This document shows positions 58,127-64,000 of a DNA stretch of 64,000 nt, one piece after another. Origin of the DNA: an uncultured Crocinitomix sp. (GTDB lineage Bacteria; Bacteroidota; Bacteroidia; Flavobacteriales_D; Crocinitomicaceae). How positions within the stretch are numbered: position 1 is the first letter of the stretch; every line of letters begins with the position of its first letter. The DNA lies in contig CAJQHR010000012.1 of assembly GCA_905478225.1 (NCBI GenBank), positions 37,082 to 101,081 on the forward strand, read 5' to 3'. A program made the translations under genes and the position numbers. The notes beneath the pieces were generated by a model, which had not been told where the DNA came from, did not search any database, and saw nothing but the letters and a program-made list of their open reading frames with translations.

Positions 58127-59062
58127 ATGAAAGTTACCGTTGTAGGAGCTGGAAATGTTGGTTCAACTTGTGCTAATGTCCTTGCTCATAATGAAATTGC
58201 AAATGAAATTGTTTTGTTGGACATTAAAGAAGGTATTGCTGAAGGCAAAGCTTTGGATATGTGGGAAACCTCTCCTGTAAACTTATATGATTCTAGAATT
58301 ACTGGATCTACTAATGATTACTCAAAGACTGCAGGTTCTGAAGTAGTGGTGATTACATCAGGAATTCCTAGAAAACCAGGAATGTCAAGAGATGATTTGA
58401 TCGCAACAAACGCGGGAATTGTTAAGTCAGTAACTGAAAATGTTATTGAGCATTCTCCAAATGCAAAAATCATTATTGTATCTAATCCTTTAGATGTAAT
58501 GTGTTATACGGCATATTTATCTGCAAAGGTTGGCAAAAGTAAAGTAATGGGAATGGCAGGGGTTTTAGATACTGCTCGTTACAGATCTTTCTTAGCAATG
58601 GAATTAAATGTTTCTCCAAAAGATATTCAAGCTTTATTAATGGGTGGACATGGAGATACTATGGTTCCACTTCCGCGTTATACAACTGTTGGAGGTATTC
58701 CTGTAACTGAATTAATTTCTGCGGAAAAATTAGACGCTATTATTGAGCGTACTAAATTTGGAGGTGGAGAAATCGTTAAATTATTGGGAACTTCTGCTTG
58801 GTATGCGCCAGGTGCTGCAGCTGCGCAAATGGTTGAAGCAATTGTGAAAGACCAAAAAAGAGTTTTACCAGTTTGTTCATGGCTTGAAGGTGAGTACGGT
58901 CAAAATGGTATTTATCTGGGGGTTCCTGTAATTTTGGGAAAGAACGGGATTGAAAAAATTCTTGAGGTTGATTTAAATGCTGAAGAGCAAGCAATGCTTG
59001 AAGAATCAGCAGGGGCTGTAAGAAATGTGATGAGTGTATTAGACGGAATGGACGTTTTATAA
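58127..59062 (+). CDS. mdh: Malate dehydrogenase (LDH-like type)
   Basis: A 311-residue NAD-dependent enzyme of the TCA cycle that oxidises malate to oxaloacetate. NAD motif VVGAGNVGSTCANVLA at the start, VVITSGIPRKPGMSRDDL with the substrate Arg residues, VSNPLDVMCYTAY, and MGGHGDTMVPLPRY with the catalytic His. The PRKPGMSR loop favours malate over lactate. It has its own terminator. Confidence 0.97.
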   Translation: MKVTVVGAGNVGSTCANVLAHNEIANEIVLLDIKEGIAEGKALDMWETSPVNLYDSRITGSTNDYSKTAGSEVVVITSGIPRKPGMSRDDLIATNAGIVKSVTENVIEHSPNAKIIIVSNPLDVMCYTAYLSAKVGKSKVMGMAGVLDTARYRSFLAMELNVSPKDIQALLMGGHGDTMVPLPRYTTVGGIPVTELISAEKLDAIIERTKFGGGEIVKLLGTSAWYAPGAAAAQMVEAIVKDQKRVLPVCSWLEGEYGQNGIYLGVPVILGKNGIEKILEVDLNAEEQAMLEESAGAVRNVMSVLDGMDVL

Positions 59063-59084
59063 ACTACATTTAGATAAATTATCT

Positions 59085-59117
59085 AAAGCGGATTCATTCA
59101 GTTGGATCCGCTTTTTT
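59085..59117 (+). terminator. Terminator after mdh
   Basis: AAGCGGATTCA and TGGATCCGCTT form a stem with one mismatch around a short loop, followed by six or seven T, 22 bases past the mdh stop. Confidence 0.88.
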
Positions 59118-59183
59118 ATTGTTAAACGTTTGCTCTACCCCAAAATTCATGAAATTGAGTAAATTTGTACAAAACTTTAACGG

Positions 59184-60701
59184 ATGAAAAACTTTTTTCT
59201 ACTTGCAACTATTCTCGGTTTAATTTCATGTGGTGCAGAAGCAGTTGAAAACGCGCCTATAGATGACGCTCCTATTGTTGCCGATACTATCGAACAAGTT
59301 GCGATTGACACTATTCCGCCATTTCAATCTATTGCCTCAAATTTTGACACGGATAGCTTGATATTACCTGAAGGTTTTTCTTATCGCATTTTATTTCAAG
59401 AAAAAACAGATTTGGTGACAAGGGCGGATGGTCAACAATTTCCGGCAAAAGGAAACCATGATTTAACGGTATTTATTCCAGATGAAGAAAAACCTGAGAC
59501 TAAAGGTCTATTATATATAAGCCACGAAACTAAATATGCTGATCCTAATTTAGGAGATGGAGGAGGAGCAACTATTTTTGAAATTGAAAAAATTGATGGC
59601 CATTGGCAAGTTCGGGGCAATTTTGACCATGTAGATTTTTCGAGCGTAGGTTATACGAATAGGAATTGTGGTGGAAGTTTAACGCCGAATGGAACGGTAT
59701 TTACTTGCGAAGAAACATGGTCTTGGAATACTGAGTATTTATACCAAGGCGGCAAGGGGCATACGGATACAAGTTGGATGTATGGTTTGTCTTTGTGGCA
59801 GAACATGGGGTATGTTGTAGAGGTAGATCCTCAAACCCGAAAAGTTGTAAAAAAGCATCATAAAATGGGGAAATTCATTCATGAAGATGCTTTATGCACG
59901 GCAGATGGTAAAACCGTTTACTTATCGGATGATATGAGTCCGGGGTTATTTTTTAAATATGAAACTGTTACTCCTTATGATTATACGGACGGTCAATTAT
60001 ATGCCTATAGACAATCGGATGATGGCGAGTCGGGTTCATGGTTAACTTTACCTATGGACACGACTTCATTAATTAACTGTGAAAGCGTAGCCAAATCAAT
60101 GGGGGCTACCATGTTTATTCGTCACGAATGGATTGAGGAAGTGAATGGGAAGATCTATATTTGTGAGACGGGCGAAGATCATTTTAGTTGGGCTGAATCA
60201 ATGGCAGCTGGGGGTCATGTTCCTAATTATGTACGTGAAAACCTTGCGAAGAGCGACGATAATACCAAATTTGACGATCCATTTGGGCGAATCTTAGAGT
60301 TTGACCCTGAGACAAATAAGATGCGATCATATATAGAAGGTGGATTTTTCTTAGATAGTATTGCATGTTTTTCCAACCCTGACTGCAATACTTCCGTTAC
60401 TATAGGAAATAAACAGTATTTAGTATTAAGTGAAGACATTAATTGGTATGACAGAGGAAGAGTAGATGCTAATGCGGAAGGTCGACGTGATTTTTTCAAT
60501 GAGATTTACTTTTTAGATATGTCAATTGAAAATCCGGTAGTAGAAGACCTTATGCGATTCTGCGTAGCACCTAGAGGAGCTGAAACAACAGGAGTAATCT
60601 TTTTACCTGAAGGAACAATGATTATGAATATTCAGCATCCAAAGTCATCAAATAGCGGACTACTTAATAAATCGAGTACAATAATTGTAGAAGGATTTTA
60701 G
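59184..60701 (+). CDS. PhoX-like (DUF839) lipoprotein
   Basis: A 505-residue protein with lipoprotein signal FLLATILGLISC (lipobox LISC). The mature part has PhoX/DUF839 character: LPEGFSYRILFQ at the start of the propeller, NHDLTVFIPDEE, LLYISHETKYADP, NRNCGGSLTPNGTVFTCEETW, FIHEDALCTADGKTVYLSDD and GRILEFDPETNKM. PhoX alkaline phosphatases use Ca2+ and Fe3+ and are usually exported by Tat; here the signal is Sec/lipoprotein and no twin Arg is seen. The closest function may be a related phosphatase or a metal-binding propeller. A short lipoprotein gene follows two bases later. Confidence 0.82.
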   Translation: MKNFFLLATILGLISCGAEAVENAPIDDAPIVADTIEQVAIDTIPPFQSIASNFDTDSLILPEGFSYRILFQEKTDLVTRADGQQFPAKGNHDLTVFIPDEEKPETKGLLYISHETKYADPNLGDGGGATIFEIEKIDGHWQVRGNFDHVDFSSVGYTNRNCGGSLTPNGTVFTCEETWSWNTEYLYQGGKGHTDTSWMYGLSLWQNMGYVVEVDPQTRKVVKKHHKMGKFIHEDALCTADGKTVYLSDDMSPGLFFKYETVTPYDYTDGQLYAYRQSDDGESGSWLTLPMDTTSLINCESVAKSMGATMFIRHEWIEEVNGKIYICETGEDHFSWAESMAAGGHVPNYVRENLAKSDDNTKFDDPFGRILEFDPETNKMRSYIEGGFFLDSIACFSNPDCNTSVTIGNKQYLVLSEDINWYDRGRVDANAEGRRDFFNEIYFLDMSIENPVVEDLMRFCVAPRGAETTGVIFLPEGTMIMNIQHPKSSNSGLLNKSSTIIVEGF

Positions 60702-60703
60702 AG

Positions 60704-61093
60704 ATGAAAAAATTAATAGTAATAGGTTTAGTTGGATTACTAGTGGCTTTTGGCTGTAAAAAACCTGATGAGAACTGTGATGAGCAAAAGTTAACGGCGG
60801 CCTTTGTGTTTGATTATCCAGACACAGTATCGGCAGGCGAAGCATTTGTGTTGGGCGTGAATTATATTGTTGAAAATTCATGCGGTGATGTGGGGACTTT
60901 TGAAGGAGAGCGAGATGGAAATACGCTTGAAGTTCAATTGAAAGTTGCGTATACTGGTTGTGACTGTGAAAATGAATTCGAAGAAAAAACGGTGAATTAT
61001 CCAGTAATCTTTGAAGAAGTGGGTACATATGAACTCAAGTTTTGGGTGGCAGAAAACACATTCGAAACATATTTGATATACGTAACAGAGTAG
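60704..61093 (+). CDS. Small hypothetical lipoprotein
   Basis: A 129-residue protein with signal LIVIGLVGLLVAFGC (lipobox VAFGC), followed by a cysteine-containing beta-rich domain (NCDEQK, ENSCGDVG, YTGCDCENEF). Two bases separate it from the PhoX-like gene, so the two are one operon and may form a complex at the membrane. The family is not recognised. Confidence 0.7.
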   Translation: MKKLIVIGLVGLLVAFGCKKPDENCDEQKLTAAFVFDYPDTVSAGEAFVLGVNYIVENSCGDVGTFEGERDGNTLEVQLKVAYTGCDCENEFEEKTVNYPVIFEEVGTYELKFWVAENTFETYLIYVTE

Positions 61094-61191
61094 TCTACTC
61101 TGTTTAATTAATCAATTTCTGTAAAGATTTTCTTGTTGATATTAATTAAAAAGTAGTGTCAAATCGCTACGCTTAGTTGGTAAATTTGAAG

Positions 61192-62139
61192 ATGTCATTA
61201 CTCAGCGTTGAAAACCTTTCAGTTAATTACGGAAATAAAACAATTGTTAAAAAGTGTTCTTTTGCCTTGGGGAAAGGCGAAATCATTGTAGTCCTGGGTG
61301 CCAGTGGAGACGGTAAAACAACCTTGTTAAAAACCATTGCAGGTTTGCTTGAACGGAGGCATGGCAATATTTATTTTGAGGATGAGCCTGTCGCAGACCC
61401 TAGCGAACAATTAGTCCCTGGACATCCACATATCAAATTGGTCAATCAAGATTTTAATTTAGATGAATTTCACACCGTCGAAGAAAATATTCGACTCAGA
61501 TTACTCTCATTTGATGAGGCTTATCGCGCGCGACGCATAAATACATTGCTGCGTTTAACACGTTTAACTAAATATCGCTCAAAAAAGGCGACAGAAATTT
61601 CAGGTGGTCAACGGCAACGATTGGCGATTGCAAGAGCTTTGGCAGACGAACCTGAATTGGTGCTGTTAGATGAACCATTTAATCAACTTGATTTTCAAAC
61701 AAAAAATAAGATTGCTACCCATATTCGGTCTTATTTAAAAAAGAATAATATTGGGGCCATAATGGTGACCCATAACGGGGTTGAGGCCATGGAGTGGGCA
61801 GATCGCATCTTGTTTATGAAAAACGGAAAAATTGTGCGTGATGATACGCCGAGTTCTTTTTTTAATCATCCAAAATCCATTGAAGAGGCTCGGTTTTTTG
61901 GCGAAATCAATAAAGTACAAGTCGGGGATGGTTTCGTTTATTTTCGACCTTCTTTTTACGCGTTAAAGAAAGATAAAGAGCATCAACTGAAAATTCCGCT
62001 GCAATTTGAAAAAATTGTTCAATTGGGTTGGTATGGTGCTTATTATTATAAGTCAGGAAAAACAAAAGTTGTATTGTATTCTACGTCAAATATTTCTGAA
62101 ATCAATTCAGTTTTTATTCGAAGAATTTATCTTGAATGA
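61192..62139 (+). CDS. Orphan ABC transporter ATP-binding protein with C-terminal extension
   Basis: 315 residues from the ATG at 61192; a TTG 15 bases upstream is also open. Walker A GASGDGKTT (about residues 35-43), Q-loop LVNQDFNLDEF, signature SGGQRQRLAIARAL, Walker B LVLLDEPFNQLD and switch VTHNGVEAMEWADR. After the ATPase domain (about residue 235) a 75-residue beta-rich extension follows (VGDGFVYFRPSFYAL, LGWYGAYYYKSGKTKVVLYS) that resembles a TOBE-type regulatory domain of importer ATPases. No permease or binding protein gene is adjacent, so the transported substrate is unknown. Confidence 0.88.
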   Translation: MSLLSVENLSVNYGNKTIVKKCSFALGKGEIIVVLGASGDGKTTLLKTIAGLLERRHGNIYFEDEPVADPSEQLVPGHPHIKLVNQDFNLDEFHTVEENIRLRLLSFDEAYRARRINTLLRLTRLTKYRSKKATEISGGQRQRLAIARALADEPELVLLDEPFNQLDFQTKNKIATHIRSYLKKNNIGAIMVTHNGVEAMEWADRILFMKNGKIVRDDTPSSFFNHPKSIEEARFFGEINKVQVGDGFVYFRPSFYALKKDKEHQLKIPLQFEKIVQLGWYGAYYYKSGKTKVVLYSTSNISEINSVFIRRIYLE

Positions 62140-62187
62140 TTAATTTATCATCTTTTTTACCTATATTTGACTAATTATTAATCATTC
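62134..62187. promoter_or_regulatory. 11-bp inverted repeat around the promoter of the XRE/S24 gene; candidate operator
   Basis: GAATGATTAAT (62134-62144) and ATTAATCATTC (62177-62187) are perfect inverted repeats 32 bases apart. The promoter-like TATATTTG lies between them. The left arm overlaps the stop of the ABC gene. Autorepression by the downstream regulator is a natural reading but is inferred. Confidence 0.55.
62162..62169 (+). promoter_or_regulatory. -7 box upstream of the XRE/S24 gene
   Basis: TATATTTG fits TAnnTTTG. A matching -33 TTG at 19-21 bases is not seen; the nearest TTG is 27 bases upstream. An AGAAGGA sequence (62191-62197) 8 bases before the ATG is an unusually good Shine-Dalgarno site for this phylum. 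Confidence 0.45.
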
Positions 62188-62205
62188 TAAGAGAAGGAAA
62201 TAGCT

Positions 62206-63033
62206 ATGAAAACCAATATGATCGGCGAAAATCTAAAATTACTCCGTAAACGAAAAAAATTTTCACAAGAGGAATTGGCTACTGAATTGGGTTTAACTCG
62301 ATCTTCATATAGTGGTTATGAAAATGGGGTCGCGGAGCCTAATTTGGAGAATCTAACCAAATTCAGCGAATTTTTTCATATTTCTTTAGATAAACTCATC
62401 AAAGTGGAGTTGGGAAAAATCTCGGAAAAAGAATGGGATAAAATTGATAAGGGAATTGAGGTGGATATGGAGGGTAAAAGCGTTCGCGTTATTGCTCTAA
62501 CTGTGGATAATGATAATAATGACAATATAGAATTGGTTTCTAAAAAAGCACGCGCCGGTTATACTACTGGATTTTCAGATCCTGAATTTATTAGTGTTTT
62601 GCCAACGTTTAATCTACCATTTTTGAAAAAGGATCGGAAATATAGAACTTTTCCGATCAAGGGTGACTCTATGCCGCCTGTATCTGACGGAAGTTATGTC
62701 GTTGCTGAATATGTTGAAAATTGGAGTTCAATTAAAGATGGATTCCCTCATATTGTTGTGACGTTAGATGATGGCATTGTGTTCAAAAATGTATACAAAC
62801 GCCTTAGTGACAGTCAATCGTTTCAACTTTGTTCCACCAATCCACTTTATGAGCCGTATGAGGTGCATGCGAATGATATCGTGGAGGTTTGGAAATTTGT
62901 GAATTATATTTCTTCGGATATGCCTACCACGGCTTTTAAGGAAAGTGAACTCACCAAAGCTATCTTGGATTTGCAAACGGAAGTAAAACATCTAAAAAAC
63001 GTTTATATCCCACGTAAGCAGATGTCGTCATAA
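62206..63033 (+). CDS. XRE-family repressor with LexA/CI-like S24 peptidase domain
   Basis: A 275-residue regulator. Residues 5-60 form an HTH_3 DNA-binding domain (IGENLKLLRKRKKFSQEELATELGLTRSSYSGYENG). After a linker, residues about 120-240 match the S24 fold: FPIKGDSMPPVSDGSYVVAEYV with the Ser of the catalytic dyad (GDSM), and DDGIVFKNVYKRL with candidate Lys residues. Such proteins are autorepressors, cleaved or released upon stress. No prophage genes are near, so it is probably a chromosomal stress or housekeeping regulator. Inverted repeats surround its promoter. Confidence 0.88.
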   Translation: MKTNMIGENLKLLRKRKKFSQEELATELGLTRSSYSGYENGVAEPNLENLTKFSEFFHISLDKLIKVELGKISEKEWDKIDKGIEVDMEGKSVRVIALTVDNDNNDNIELVSKKARAGYTTGFSDPEFISVLPTFNLPFLKKDRKYRTFPIKGDSMPPVSDGSYVVAEYVENWSSIKDGFPHIVVTLDDGIVFKNVYKRLSDSQSFQLCSTNPLYEPYEVHANDIVEVWKFVNYISSDMPTTAFKESELTKAILDLQTEVKHLKNVYIPRKQMSS

Positions 63034-63160
63034 ATCCAATGAATAAGATTTATTCTAAATTTGATCTGTAACAATTCTCGAACAATTGAGTTAAATTCAG
63101 TCGGGTTGTATATTTTTATGGATGCAGCATAAGTCTGCTATTCGTTAATTTAATTTGTGA

Positions 63161-64000
63161 CTTATTCGGAATGAAGCCGAAGTCAAAAAATATGGTAATA
63201 AACGATACTTTGGTTTAAAGCGAGAAGTAGATTTTGGACAATCAAATTATTTAGAATTTTTGAGTTACGGTAACCTGCGAATCATGAGTATCCGTAAAAG
63301 GGGCGAATATTTTAAAATTTCCAATTTACTGTCTTTTACAAATGAAAAAGGTAACCAAGATGTCTACTTTTTATTCCATGTATATGCAGGAATTCAGAAC
63401 GGTGAGTATAAATTATTCAACGCTTTGCAAATTAACACCAAACTGCTCGCACATCAGAAAGTAGGCTTTATCAATTACTATTACCCAAAAACGCATACGT
63501 TTGATAAGCAGAAAGCCGAGCAACAAAATAACTTCCTAGTGGACTTGGCGCAAAATTTTAATGTACCAACCGCCGAAGTGGCTTATTATTTCACGGAAAC
63601 TACTGAAGAAATTCAAAAAATTAAGGTTTCGATTTTATTTTTGGCGATAACGGGGTAAGCATACCAACCGGGATTTCTTATGTAGCAGAACGGCAAGTTT
63701 TTTCAAACGGTTCGGGTGAATATTACCCACATGAAATTATTCACGTTTTATTAAACCCACACTTTCCAAAATCACATTTTTGGATCAATGAAGGTGTTGC
63801 CACTTATTTCGGTATGAGTCGCGGTAAAGAGTTGGATTGGCATTTGGAGAAACTCCAAAAGCATTTGTTGGAACATCCTGAGATTGATTTATGCGAAATG
63901 TTAAAACTCATTCGCATTGACGGATCAACTGGCTATAGTTATTTGCTGGGCGGCTATATTGTCAAGTGCATTTATGAAGAAGGGGGTTATGAGCTGTTGA
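63161..64000 (+). pseudogene. Broken gluzincin (HExxH) peptidase gene, runs off the window
   Basis: Coding character begins near 63161 (LIRNEAEVKKYGNKRYFGLK) without an upstream ATG or signal peptide; the first ATG in frame is at 63284. The frame continues to TTEEIQKIKVS and stops at 63658. From about 63627 the next frame takes over with GFDFIFGDNGVSIPTGISYV, then YYPHEIIHVLLNPHF with an HExxH zinc site and FWINEGVATYFGMS with a likely third-ligand Glu, as in peptidase MA-like gluzincins. One missing base (AAGGT for AAGGGT would fit) explains the shift. The 5' part seems lost or further shifted, and the 3' end lies outside. Confidence 0.65.

Noticed and set aside
62206..63033. Prophage suggested by the CI-like repressor
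   Set aside because: No integrase, attachment site or phage structural gene is seen around it.

Overview
The window looks like chromosome of a Bacteroidota bacterium, most likely order Flavobacteriales (possibly a Crocinitomicaceae/Cryomorphaceae-type lineage; that level is inference). The signs are low GC, secreted proteins ending in type IX secretion (T9SS) sorting domains of type A and type B, a fused SecDF, a CarB without its C-terminal regulatory domain, short lipoprotein signals ending in Cys, few Shine-Dalgarno sites, and promoter-like TTG-N20-TATATTTG pairs. I found no tRNA, rRNA, CRISPR array, intact insertion sequence or prophage.

Layout. 1-8.2 kb: the end of a phosphoribosyltransferase gene, divergent carB, then a DUF4834-like protein, a YfhO-type membrane protein and a glycosyltransferase. 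8.4-11.4 kb: a large T9SS type B PKD protein. 11.4-23.3 kb: surface-polysaccharide genes (TylF-like methyltransferase, glucuronyl C5-epimerase-like protein, polysaccharide pyruvyl transferase, glycosyltransferase, flippase, and further on a CapD/WbpM-type dehydratase) mixed with a MORN-repeat protein and unknown genes. 23.3-30 kb: two proteins sharing an N-terminal cysteine motif, rpe, serA, serC and lgt. 30-38.5 kb: a lipid kinase, an LTA-synthase-like enzyme, an M61 peptidase, a coiled-coil lipoprotein, two decayed tandem esterase genes, a Na+/Ca2+ exchanger and a TatA-like protein. 38.5-44.5 kb: secDF, a truncated tandem SecD paralogue and gcvT. 44.6-55.3 kb: three tandem M4 metallopeptidase genes. 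55.4-58 kb: an interrupted SiaC-like gene and an ECF sigma factor overlapping a membrane-anchored PKD protein. 58.1-64 kb: mdh, a PhoX-like lipoprotein, an orphan ABC ATPase, an XRE/S24-type repressor and a broken gluzincin peptidase gene.

Working together: serC-serA is a serine-biosynthesis pair. The sugar genes would build and export an acidic, pyruvylated surface polysaccharide. SecDF, the TatA-like protein and Lgt serve the Sec, Tat and lipoprotein routes used by the many exported proteins; the T9SS machinery itself lies outside the window.

The most unusual observations are these. (1) A P1-only SecD paralogue sits directly upstream of secDF, shares a 439-bp block that reads as identical, and has the same promoter layout at the same distance from its ATG, which points to tandem duplication followed by gene conversion. 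(2) Six genes are interrupted: a four-lesion esterase with an 8-bp tandem duplication, its truncated paralogue, an M4 protease with a stop right after its signal peptide, a SiaC-like gene with an internal amber codon, and two frameshifted genes. (3) An ECF sigma gene overlaps a possible anti-sigma protein that ends in a T9SS-like domain. (4) An 11-bp inverted repeat surrounds the promoter-like box of the XRE/S24 gene.
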